DNA from: JADFOB01 sp964651325
GTDB lineage: Bacteria > Planctomycetota > Phycisphaerae > UBA1845
Length of the DNA: 19,629 bases
Direction of reading: 5' to 3'
Assembly: GCA_964651325.1 (NCBI GenBank)
Contig: CAZYXP010000052.1
Span: forward strand, 1 to 19,629
Shown one piece after another: positions 1 through 7,309 of this stretch. Under the pieces are notes generated by a model. That model did no database searches. It was given only the letters and a program-made list of their open reading frames with translations, and was not told the origin of the DNA. Position numbers and translations under genes: made by a program. The stretch's first letter is position 1; the number at the start of each line of letters is the position of its first letter.

Positions 1-110
1 CAACGATAGCTGCCAGAGGATTTGAATTGAATCTGCGGGATGGGCACACCAATGCCGGCCGCGAGAAAGCCAAGCAGCGTCAAGGATACAATGGTTCGCC
101 GTACCGCCAT
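1..110 (-). CDS. N-terminus of a small exported protein, truncated by window edge
   Basis: Reading leftward from an ATG at 110-108, the frame stays open to the window edge for 36 codons. The peptide starts MAVRRTIVSLTLLGFLAAG and continues with a short Pro/Ile stretch. This is a textbook signal peptide: basic n-region (Arg4, Arg5), a hydrophobic core at about residues 7-20, then a small/Pro-rich region. It is therefore probably exported or envelope-attached. It is divergent from the selenoprotein-like gene at 304. A TATACT box on the minus strand (170-165) with TTGCTG 17 nt upstream (193-188) could be its promoter. The next two bases (TG) would begin a Cys or Trp codon. I recall small Cys-rich Planctomycetes proteins with a similar start, but the part that would show this lies outside the window. 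Confidence 0.6.
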   Translation of the reverse strand, partial: MAVRRTIVSLTLLGFLAAGIGVPIPQIQFKSSGSYR

Positions 111-164
111 CGTTGGGTTCTACCCCGGACAGAGAAAAGAATCATGCGCAAACAAAGCCCCTAT

Positions 165-193
165 AGTATACCGCACTATTTGAGCTTCAGCAA
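165..193 (-). promoter_or_regulatory. Candidate promoter of the truncated leftward gene
   Basis: On the minus strand, TTGCTG (193-188) and TATACT (170-165) are separated by 17 nt. The expected transcript start lies about 48 nt before the ATG at 110. The -10 box is good and the -35 box weak. Confidence 0.35.
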
Positions 194-212
194 GCTTTTA
201 TCGCGTACGTCC

Positions 213-218
213 TATAAT
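213..218 (+). promoter_or_regulatory. Candidate -10 box for the selenoprotein-like gene
   Basis: A perfect TATAAT lies about 85 nt before the GTG start at 304. No convincing -35 box sits at the usual distance, so the promoter call rests on the -10 hexamer and its position in a divergent intergenic region. Confidence 0.3.
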
Positions 219-303
219 CTCGGGTTCCCAAGCACGGACGGTTTACATTGATGACGCATCTGATACAAGGGATCAAATCAATTCATAAACGAAAGGGTGG
301 CCG

Positions 304-1794
304 GTGAAATTCTCGCGTGTACGCACGGCTAGATACAGGTGGTTGATTGTTTTTCCGGCGGTGACACTCTTTATCGCTTCGAGCGTACCCTGTCACGGGC
401 GACCAGGAGGGAGCGTCGGCACGAAGGTGGGACAATCGTATCCAGATTTCTACCTTCCAACCCTCGACGGCAAGCGCGGGCGGCTGTCGGATTATCGCGG
501 CAAGAAAGTCCTTCTGATTCACTTCGCATCCTGGTGAGCCGGATGCCGTCGCGTACTGCCCGTGTGGCAGAGAATCGTCGCGCCGTTCATCGAATCCGGC
601 GCCCTTGTAGTCGTAGGCGTGGTACAAGAACAACATCCCGATCGCGCCCGTCTCTATCGTCAGTGGAGAGACCTTCAATGGCCCATCTTTGTGGATTCGC
701 TCAACCTGCTAGACCTTGCGGCCGTTCCCATCCCCGTGGCGATCGACGCGGCGGGCATCGTGCGGCACGAGCAAATCAGCCCACGCAGGTTTGAAGCGGA
801 GTTCATGAACGTCAACTACGAAGCCCCAAACCGCCAGACAGACGATACACGCGCAGTTGCGCCGGATCTGAACGCCTTACGCGCAGCCGCGTCCGCCGGC
901 GAGAAACACGCATGGCGGGCCTTCGGCGATGAGTGCTTTCTACAACGCTACGGCGTCGGAGATGCTAAGGCCAACGACTCGGCGTGTGATCCAATTCACG
1001 CCTTTCAGCAAGCGGTCAAAGCCGACCCGGAGAATGGGCGTGCCCACTTTCGCCTGGGGGTAGCCTATCGCGCGCGCTATGATTCCGATCGGCGTCAGCC
1101 AAACGACGCCCAAGCCGCGGTGCATCATTGGGGTCGTGCGTTGGGAATCGATCCCAATCAATACATCTGGCGACGGCGTTTGCAACAATACGGCCCGCGT
1201 TTGGACAAGCCCTATAACTTTTACTTCTGGGTGAATGAAGCGAGGGTGGCCATTCGCGCCCGTGGTGAAACCCCGGTTCCGCTGACCGTCGAACCGTCCG
1301 GTTCCGAGTTGGAGCCGCAGGACAAGCCATCGGAGCCGAGCAAGCCGTTGGCCATCCGCGACCGCTTCCACAAAGGTCGGATCAAACACGACGACGCCAG
1401 GCTCATTGACATTGAGACCGTGGTGACGCCGGACCGCGTACGGCCAGGCAGGCGCGTCCGCGTGCGCACGACGTTTCGTGTTAACGCGCGCAGTCGCCCC
1501 TACTGGAACAACGAGGCCGATCCGCTGATCATGTGGGTCGAACTTCCCGACACGATGACCCCTGGCGACGCGGAGATGATTTTCTTTCCCAACCCCGAGA
1601 AACCCGAAACGCAGGAAGAACGGCAGTTAGAGCTTGAATTGATGGTGACCAAGGGTGCCCCGACTGGCTTGCAGACGCTAGCGGCCCACGCCCTGTATTA
1701 CGTGTGCGAAAAAACGGGCGGCAAGTGCCGATTCCTCCGTCAGGATTTCTCAATACCCGTGCATGTCGACCCGGCCGCCCCGACTCTTCGCTGA
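304..1794 (+). CDS. Probable selenoprotein: exported thioredoxin-like (redoxin) domain + TPR region, Sec at in-frame TGA 535-537
   Basis: A GTG start follows an AAAGGG ribosome site (292-297). The N-terminus has a signal/anchor segment (about residues 13-28), then a TlpA/AhpC-like redoxin domain (about 38-160). The frame meets TGA at codon 78 and then continues open to 1794 in the same frame. The residues are FASW-[TGA]-AGCRR, exactly where this fold has the first Cys of WCxxC, so Sec78/Cys81 would form a UxxC redox pair. The typical cis-Pro region (AVPIPVAID) follows at the expected distance. Residues about 215-310 resemble TPR helices (ADPENGRAHFRLGVAY). The C-terminal part is beta-rich and ends with a YYVC...C pair reminiscent of DsbD-alpha-like domains. 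Full length is 496 residues if TGA is read as Sec. A thiol-disulfide or peroxide role outside the cytoplasm is inferred. Alternative: a pseudogene or sequencing error (TGC to TGA). Sec insertion would need selA, selB, selC and selD elsewhere in the genome. Confidence 0.75.
535..600 (+). promoter_or_regulatory. Candidate bacterial SECIS element after the TGA codon
   Basis: A perfect 5-bp hairpin lies 23 nt after the TGA: CTGCC (556-560), loop CGTGT (561-565), GGCAG (566-570). Its loop has G at the second position. This fits the bacterial SECIS pattern as I recall it: apical loop about 16-37 nt after UGA with a G in the first two loop bases. In addition GCCGGAT (538-544), directly after TGA, pairs perfectly over 7 bp with ATCCGGC (594-600), enclosing the inner hairpin. 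The fold is read by eye and its energy is not computed. Confidence 0.5.
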
Positions 1795-2112
1795 TTCGCG
1801 TGGACACTCCAACACCGACGCCCCACGTGCGTCAATTCCCACGTGAACCGAGCAACCTCACGGCCCCCTCGCCGCCACACCGTGGCTCGCGGCTCACTGA
1901 ATCGAAAGACGCGCGTTAGCCGCAGGGACTCACAACATGCCCGTTGGACCGTAACCCCTTACGTCGAAAGAAATAAAGAAAGCCGCTGGCCTTTCCGACA
2001 ATTAGACTATAAGATTATAGCCGTGTGGCACACTTCGTGCATGACTATGGTACGAATGGCTCGGGCCTGGCGAGGGTGGCCGTGAAAACCCCGGCCGACC
2101 GATTCCGGACAC
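1795..2112. other. Intergenic region between the selenoprotein-like gene and ygbA
   Basis: No convincing gene is visible in these 318 nt. The left part is GC-rich with no coding signal I trust. The right part turns AT-rich just before the ygbA-like gene and holds an inverted repeat (2007-2020, listed separately). A weak GAAAGCC...GGCCTTTC hairpin at about 1977-1996 might be a terminator remnant. Confidence 0.4.
2007..2020 (+). promoter_or_regulatory. Inverted repeat / candidate operator and -10 region upstream of ygbA
   Basis: CTATAA-GA-TTATAG is a perfect 6-bp inverted repeat in an AT-rich island about 95-105 nt before the ygbA-like gene. TATAAG inside it could also serve as a -10 box. In enterobacteria ygbA is controlled by the NO sensor NsrR, but this site does not match the enterobacterial NsrR consensus. 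Which regulator binds here, if any, cannot be told. Confidence 0.3.
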
Positions 2113-2523
2113 TTGGGTGGCAGTGTGGTTCAGAACCTTCCAATCCAACTCACCTACGATCGGCCCCTCCGGCCGGACCGACATCTCGCGCGCGACCTGC
2201 GGACGCTGATTCGATTCATTTCGATTTACTGTACGAATCATCATTCGGCCGCCACCACCGCACCGTTTTCGCTCAAAGGGCAAGACATGGAGGCGCTCGC
2301 GGGTCGAGAAGTCTGCCTATGTCCAGCCTGCGCGAGGTTACTCGCCCACGCCATGACCAAACGTACCCACTGCCCCATGGACCCCAAGCCGGCGTGCAAA
2401 CACTGCTCCAAGCATTGCTACAACCCTGTCTACCGAGAGCAGATCCAGAGAATCATGAAGTACTCAGGCCGGAAGCTTCTGCTTTCCGGCCGGCTCGATT
2501 ACCTGGTTCGCATGCTGTTCTGA
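2113..2523 (+). CDS. ygbA: YgbA-family (nitrous oxide-stimulated promoter) Cys-rich protein
   Basis: The protein has up to 136 residues. The C-terminal two thirds carry the family's Cys/His signature: LCPAC (about residues 75-79), a THCP segment, KPACKHCSKHCYNPVYR, and the closing IMKYSGRKLLLSG. Upstream, FISIYCTNHH matches the usual start of the domain (I.IYC..HH). The family (Pfam YgbA_NO) was named for induction under nitric or nitrous oxide stress and is thought to use its cysteines for metal or Fe-S binding. The exact start is uncertain: TTG at 2113 or GTG at 2125 are in frame, and I see no strong ribosome site for either. The conserved region begins about 35 residues in. It stands alone, followed by a GTAG repeat at 2550 and the scaffold gap. 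Confidence 0.8.
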   Translation: MGGSVVQNLPIQLTYDRPLRPDRHLARDLRTLIRFISIYCTNHHSAATTAPFSLKGQDMEALAGREVCLCPACARLLAHAMTKRTHCPMDPKPACKHCSKHCYNPVYREQIQRIMKYSGRKLLLSGRLDYLVRMLF

Positions 2524-2549
2524 CAACGCCCTGAAACTCCAGAAACCAC

Positions 2550-2573
2550 GTAGCACACCCGCCCTCGGGTGTG
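2550..2573 (+). repeat. REP-like element, GTAG head plus 8-bp hairpin (copy 1)
   Basis: GTAG (2550-2553) is followed by CACACCCG, loop CCCT and CGGGTGTG, a perfect 8-bp stem. It lies 26 nt after the ygbA stop codon, head facing the gene, directly before the assembly gap. Confidence 0.8.
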
Positions 2574-2576
2574 ATT

Positions 2577-2676
2577 NNNNNNNNNNNNNNNNNNNNNNNN
2601 NNNNNNNNNNNNNNNNNNNNNNNNNNNNNNNNNNNNNNNNNNNNNNNNNNNNNNNNNNNNNNNNNNNNNNNNNNNN
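2577..2676. other. Scaffold gap (100 N)
   Basis: Exactly 100 N separate two copies of the GTAG hairpin family. The round number suggests a placeholder, so the true distance is unknown. The assembly probably broke because of the repeats. Confidence 0.95.
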
Positions 2677-2678
2677 CC

Positions 2679-2702
2679 CCCAGCCGAGGGCGGCTGGGCT
2701 AC
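2679..2702 (-). repeat. REP-like element (copy 2)
   Basis: On the minus strand GTAG (2702-2699) is followed by CCCAGCCG, loop CCCT and CGGCTGGG, again a perfect 8-bp stem. Its head lies 8 nt after the stop codon of the M14 peptidase gene. Confidence 0.8.
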
Positions 2703-2710
2703 GCCTGCTG

Positions 2711-4570
2711 CTAAATCGGATACAACTCAGCCGTCAGCGGCTTGATCACCCGGCCGACGGGGTAGACGTATTGCGCCTGATCCCAATAGGGTGAGCGACG
2801 GTAGAAAAACTGCAACCGGGCCCACGGATCGCCGGCGAATTCCTTGTCGGCGGCCAGCTTCTCCTCGAATTCCTTCTTGAGCGACGGATCCTTCGAAAGC
2901 ATCTGTCGCGCTAGTTTTTCGAGCGTGTAATGCTCGGCGTATTCCTTTCGCTCGAAGATCGGATGGAAAAAACCCCACGATACCAGCGAGTCCGGAGCCT
3001 GCGGCTCGAACAGATGCATGACCACCCGCGCGTCGCGCTGCATAAGCGGCACGTACAGCGAGCCGGCGGCATAGTGTCGCGATTCACGAGTCGGCTCTAC
3101 CTCAAACGACGCGCGAAACCGCCCTTCAAAAGGCCGCTTGGCGTAGGTGACGTTCTTGAAGCGATAAGATTCGACTTCCACCGTGACAGGCTCCTGCAGC
3201 CGGGCCGCCTGCAACCCGTGATACCGAACCCGATCGATGGCTTCGGTCCACTCCGCCGGAACAAGGTACCCCAGCGGTGGGCAGATTTGCACACCGGCCA
3301 CGGATTTGTTGTACCAGACCGCCTCGATGTCGATGGGTTTGGTCGCGTCGTAGATGATGCGCGAACTGCCAGACACCTCGCTCTCATCCGTCGCAAACGC
3401 CACGCCTTTGAAGGTAAACGGCGTGGATTCCTTCGTGCGCTCCACGGTCATGGCTACCCGCCGCGTTGAATCGTATGCGCGACCCATGGCAATCGCAGCC
3501 TGATCGGCGCGATCCACGGCGTCCTTGAGCGATTGCGGATCCCGGTTGAGCATTTCCAGTGTGTTGCGCAGGATGCTGTACTGGGCCAAAACGCGGGTTC
3601 GATAGGGTTTGAGCATGTGCGTTTCGACCAGAATCGACGGGCGATTGCGAATGGCAAAGTAGCCCGTGGAATACCGCGGCGCGAATCCACCGGATGCGAT
3701 CCCTTTGGCCGGGTCCTTCGAATCGACGAGGTTGAAGTAGGGCATCGTCACGTGGCCGTCCGCCTCCATGGCAGGAACCACATTGGCATGCCAGGTGTTC
3801 GTCAGCCAGTCCTCAATCGCGGGATCGGATGCCTGATTGCCGCCGTAGGCGAACGTGACGTCGTACTGCCAATCTCCGCCGTCGGTCGTGTGTGTGTCAA
3901 AGTGCAGGTGTGGCCGCCAGCCGTTCCACAGTTCCAACAGCGCCCGCATCTCCGTCGTGTCGGCCTTGAGGTAATCGCGGTTGAGGTTCAAGTTCTTCGA
4001 TGTGACGCGCCAACCCATTTCCTTGGGCCCGTTTTGATTGATGCGGTTGTGCGGCCCGAATCGCTCGTGCCCGTCCACGTTGAAGATGGGCACGACGAGT
4101 AGGTTGACATGGTCGACGAGGTGTTCGAGCTTCTTCGTGATCGCGATATCGCGAATCAGCATCATCGAGGCGTCCTTGCCTTCACATTCCCCGGCGTGGA
4201 TACAGTTTTGAATCATCACCACGAGCTTGTCGCTGTGCGGCAACTGGCTCGGGTAGAACACCTGCTCCTTGGACACAACAACCAGCGGCAACTCGCGCAG
4301 ACGCGGGCTATGGCCGAACACCTGATAATTGACCCACGGGGACGCGCCGGCCAGTCGCTTGCAGTAGGCCACCGTTTCGTCGTACCGCGGCGTCGTGACA
4401 AACTCCGACTTCTCCGCGTGGGTCAGCCATTCTGCAGGTACCTCGCCCGAAGGATTCACGAGCGGATTCTCTGCGGCGGCCGTGTTCGACCCCATCCACG
4501 GCGCCGCAAGCGCCATACCGAGCATAGCCACGCTCCGGCGAGCGAGCACACGGACACGGTGATCATTCAT
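2711..4570 (-). CDS. Exported M14-family zinc carboxypeptidase
   Basis: This is a 619-residue metallopeptidase. The HxxE zinc motif is at His125/Glu128 (CIHAGECEG), the substrate-binding Asn-Arg is in NLNRD (about 197-198), the third zinc ligand is in FDTHTT (about His227), and the catalytic Glu is in ILVETHML (about Glu316). All key residues of M14 are therefore present. A C-terminal region of about 280 residues (beta-rich in appearance) follows the peptidase domain. I chose the ATG at 4570 because GAGG lies 6 nt upstream and the sequence then begins with a signal peptide (VLARRSVAMLGMALAAP, probable cleavage after AAA near residue 33). The RR pair hints at Tat export but the motif is incomplete. 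An in-frame start at 4645 would put extra residues before the signal peptide. The likely role is trimming peptides or peptidoglycan fragments outside the cytoplasm. It ends TAG, 8 nt from a GTAG repeat. Confidence 0.85.
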   Translation of the reverse strand: MNDHRVRVLARRSVAMLGMALAAPWMGSNTAAAENPLVNPSGEVPAEWLTHAEKSEFVTTPRYDETVAYCKRLAGASPWVNYQVFGHSPRLRELPLVVVSKEQVFYPSQLPHSDKLVVMIQNCIHAGECEGKDASMMLIRDIAITKKLEHLVDHVNLLVVPIFNVDGHERFGPHNRINQNGPKEMGWRVTSKNLNLNRDYLKADTTEMRALLELWNGWRPHLHFDTHTTDGGDWQYDVTFAYGGNQASDPAIEDWLTNTWHANVVPAMEADGHVTMPYFNLVDSKDPAKGIASGGFAPRYSTGYFAIRNRPSILVETHMLKPYRTRVLAQYSILRNTLEMLNRDPQSLKDAVDRADQAAIAMGRAYDSTRRVAMTVERTKESTPFTFKGVAFATDESEVSGSSRIIYDATKPIDIEAVWYNKSVAGVQICPPLGYLVPAEWTEAIDRVRYHGLQAARLQEPVTVEVESYRFKNVTYAKRPFEGRFRASFEVEPTRESRHYAAGSLYVPLMQRDARVVMHLFEPQAPDSLVSWGFFHPIFERKEYAEHYTLEKLARQMLSKDPSLKKEFEEKLAADKEFAGDPWARLQFFYRRSPYWDQAQYVYPVGRVIKPLTAELYPI

Positions 4571-5066
4571 AACGATCCTCATTCCCAACACACCACTGAC
4601 TCTGAATAGAACATCACTGACCGAGCACGCCAGCTTCCAGGCCACATCGCGATCGATCGATCCCTAGCCGGGTGCTCCGAACACACGGTCGCTCGAGAAG
4701 GCGGCGTACCGGGTTCACCTGCCACGCCCGCGAGAGCATCCGCCAACGCGATCGGTCAGTCAAGTAAGCGGCAAACGCCCAGGGCACCTCTGACAATTCG
4801 GCGGTCGCGTCGGCGCACTCGGTTTCGGGCACGAATCGATCCCATAGCGATCCCCTATAAGCTTGGTGACTGCTCGTCTCCATGGTCCGAGAATCACCCA
4901 TCCTGCGGCTTCCAACGCTCGTGCCCATCGGCCATCGCCCGGAAACTGCGCGTGGGTGGTGATCGTCTGTGCCTTGACGCGGTTTATATCTAATACTTGA
5001 GGCATACCGAGCCGCCCGTCGGGCGTTGGCTATCACCGATACGGATAGACCGCGGAGATTTGGAGC
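4571..5066. other. Intergenic region, possibly with a decayed minus-strand ORF
   Basis: These 496 nt separate divergent genes. A minus-strand frame from the ATG near 5005 reads MPQVLDINRVKAQTITTHAQ and looks protein-like for about 45 residues, then loses that character. A second minus-strand frame takes over with a protein-like stretch (WDRFVPETECADATAELSE) down to about 4650. This could be a frameshifted small gene, but I recognise no family and see no clear ribosome site. A short CGCCC/GGGCG hairpin lies at about 5013-5026. TTGACG at 4974-4979 lacks a -10 box at the proper distance. Confidence 0.3.
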
Positions 5067-7076
5067 GTGTCAACGGCGAGTACCCTAGAGAAAATACCGA
5101 CGTCTGCGCTTCGCGCGCATCTGCTGAGCCAGGATCTAGGCGTTGAGGTTTACCTTCCACCGTCCTCGGGGCAAACGCCGGTGCTGTACCACAAGAACGC
5201 TGGCGGGTTTTCGACCCAGGATCTTGATCGAATCGAGCGGAAAGGGATCGGATCCCTCTACATTCGTTCAGAGGATTTTCACGCGTGCGAGGCGGAACTC
5301 GAAGAGAGACTGGGCAGCATTCTCGCCGACCCGACGATTCAACCCGCCGCAAAAGCCATCATCGCACACAGCGCGGGATCAAGTGCAGCCCGAGCAATTA
5401 CCGAGGACCCAGCCAATACCCAGTCCCTTGAGCGAATGAGCGGTGTCGTCGACTCGCTGATTGATGCCTTGCTTCTGGATACGGACCTCACCAGCTACCT
5501 GCTCGAAATGGCCGGGCACGAGCGGAGCACGGCAAGCCACATGATGATCGTTTCGTCTCTTGCGGTCGCACTCGGCACAGAGGTGTTTGGCTCCGATGAT
5601 GTGGAAACACTTCGCTCGCTGGGCATCGCCGGCATGCTGCACGACTTGGGAAAACTGTCGGTTCCCTCGGCCATCCTCAAAAAGAAAGGCAAGCTTACTC
5701 GCGCCGAAATGAACATTCTGCAGCAACATCCTATTGAGAGTGTGAGGCTGATCGGTAATGACCCTCATGTCTCCTCGCGCGCGCGCCAGACCATTCTCCA
5801 GCACCACGAACGCATCGACGGGCAGGGTTACCCGCTGGGGATCCCTGGCGAGGAGCTGCTGCCCGAATCGAAGATTCTCGCGATCGTGGACTCCTTCCAC
5901 GCGATGATTGGTCGAAGAACCTACCGGGCATCGCTCGATCCCGCCGAAGCCAACCGCATCCTGGAGAGCCAGGCCGGCAAGCAATTCGACGCGGAAACGC
6001 TGGGCCATTGGGCCACACTATGCGAGCGATTGTCCTTAGAATCGAGCGATTCCGGCATTCAGCTCTCAACGCCCGATGAGGAGCAGGAAGACGAGGTGGC
6101 CTCGCGACACGAACATCAAGCGTTGCCCGCGCTGCCCACCGTTTTGAATCGCCGACCAACGCGGCATCTTTGCAAAGGCGACTCGCTAATCAAGTGTGTT
6201 CATGTCGGTCGACTCGATGCCGGCGACGGCGCTGCAACGTTTCGCGCCTTGGTCCACGACTTATCGCGGACCGGACTGTGCATTTTGGGCGCAACTCCGA
6301 TGTACCGCGGCGAGATGGTCAATGTCCAAATAAACTCAGAGGGTTCCGCACTCTGGGTGCAATGCAAAGTGTCTTGGTGCCGGCAGCACGACGAAACCGT
6401 GTACAAGATCGGCATGCAGTTTGATTCCAAGATACCCCAAAACGACAGCCAAAAAGTCAAAGAGGTAAGCCCGCTCATGGATCAGGCCGTCAACGACCAA
6501 TCGAGAACCGTGGGAGAACAGGACCCGACGACCGAAAACGCCTCCGAGCAGCGCTTGGCAAGCCCGCTTGAGACCAAGCGTGAAGAGGCGCTCGCCAAGC
6601 TTCGCGCGATCTCCGCGGCTCGCCTGCGCGACGCGACATCGCAGCGCACAGCCGTCACGCTGGCCATGTCCGGCGACCCTGATGTCCGGCTCGAGGCGGC
6701 CGAGGCTCTTTGCAAGATCAACACCAAGATGGCGCGCGACGCCCTTACCGCCCTTGTCTCGGATCAGCACGCCTCGATACGGGAGCGCGCTGTCGTGGCC
6801 TCCGGCATGCTGACCATTCGGGAATCGATCGGGCCATTGAAAGAAGTACTGCGCGGTGACGATCTCAAATTGGCGCTATGTGCCGCAGAGGCGCTGGGCC
6901 GGATGAATGACGATGCCGGCTTGCGGCTCGCGGCCGACACGTTGAAGCGACGCATTCCTGAGGCCCGGATCGCCGCACGAGCCGTCGGAGAAATCACCGG
7001 GCATCGCTTTGGCGCCCATCGCGAGGGCATCCAGGCCGCGCTGCGGTATCTTGACGCCAAAAACCTGCTCGAATGA
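5067..7076 (+). CDS. HD-GYP phosphodiesterase-like protein with PilZ domain and C-terminal HEAT-like repeats
   Basis: The protein has 669 residues. Residues about 1-140 are an uncharacterised N-terminal region. An HD-GYP domain spans about 145-315 with all expected metal ligands: His158, His192-Asp193 (LHDLGK), His221, His246-His247 (HHERIDGQGYP) and Asp275. The GYP triplet is at 254-256. A PilZ domain follows, with RxxxR at Arg362-Arg366 and DLSRTG at 398-403, the two cyclic di-GMP-binding motifs. Residues about 505-669 are helical repeats of HEAT type (for example DPDVRLEAAEALCKI). HD-GYP domains hydrolyse cyclic di-GMP and PilZ domains bind it, so the protein probably senses and degrades the messenger, with the HEAT part binding a partner. 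The GTG start has GGAG 9 nt upstream. No signal peptide or membrane segment is seen, so it is cytoplasmic. Confidence 0.85.
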   Translation: MSTASTLEKIPTSALRAHLLSQDLGVEVYLPPSSGQTPVLYHKNAGGFSTQDLDRIERKGIGSLYIRSEDFHACEAELEERLGSILADPTIQPAAKAIIAHSAGSSAARAITEDPANTQSLERMSGVVDSLIDALLLDTDLTSYLLEMAGHERSTASHMMIVSSLAVALGTEVFGSDDVETLRSLGIAGMLHDLGKLSVPSAILKKKGKLTRAEMNILQQHPIESVRLIGNDPHVSSRARQTILQHHERIDGQGYPLGIPGEELLPESKILAIVDSFHAMIGRRTYRASLDPAEANRILESQAGKQFDAETLGHWATLCERLSLESSDSGIQLSTPDEEQEDEVASRHEHQALPALPTVLNRRPTRHLCKGDSLIKCVHVGRLDAGDGAATFRALVHDLSRTGLCILGATPMYRGEMVNVQINSEGSALWVQCKVSWCRQHDETVYKIGMQFDSKIPQNDSQKVKEVSPLMDQAVNDQSRTVGEQDPTTENASEQRLASPLETKREEALAKLRAISAARLRDATSQRTAVTLAMSGDPDVRLEAAEALCKINTKMARDALTALVSDQHASIRERAVVASGMLTIRESIGPLKEVLRGDDLKLALCAAEALGRMNDDAGLRLAADTLKRRIPEARIAARAVGEITGHRFGAHREGIQAALRYLDAKNLLE

Positions 7077-7112
7077 TAAGCGACTGGCGGCAAGATGACC
7101 GCCGAATCAGTG

Positions 7113-7132
7113 CCGCAGGCGCCAGCCTGCGG
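7113..7132. terminator. GC-rich hairpin after the HD-GYP gene
   Basis: CCGCAGGC, loop GCCA, GCCTGCGG forms a perfect 8-bp stem 37 nt after the stop. There is no T-tract, so it is a weak terminator candidate. It lacks the GTAG head of the REP-like family. Confidence 0.35.
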
Positions 7133-7309
7133 ACCTTGGGACAACCTACGGTAGGATGCCACCAGGTGCTCTGAAACCTGTGCGTCTGAACAAGCCCCGC
7201 GCCCATGGGTCACGCACCGCCTGCGTGGCGCACGCCGCTCCCTCGCCCGCCTGCTGATCTTCCGGTACACTCCCGCCGCGAGCCTTCAATTGTCAGGAGA
7301 TCCTACGAC

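Noticed and set aside
27..251. Plus-strand 74-codon open frame at the window start
   Set aside because: It is opposite the signal-peptide gene and runs through the divergent promoter region, with no recognisable protein features.
535..537. Reading the TGA as an ordinary stop, giving a 77-residue protein and a separate 410-residue gene
   Set aside because: The second part has no ribosome site at its first start (562), begins in the middle of the redoxin fold, and is in the same frame. TGA sits exactly on the catalytic Cys.
4614..4645. Upstream start for the M14 peptidase
   Set aside because: It would place about 25 residues before a good signal peptide, while the ATG at 4570 has a clear ribosome site.
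4920..5066. Cyclic di-GMP riboswitch before the HD-GYP gene
   Set aside because: The conserved GEMM core and its tetraloop-receptor pattern are not visible.
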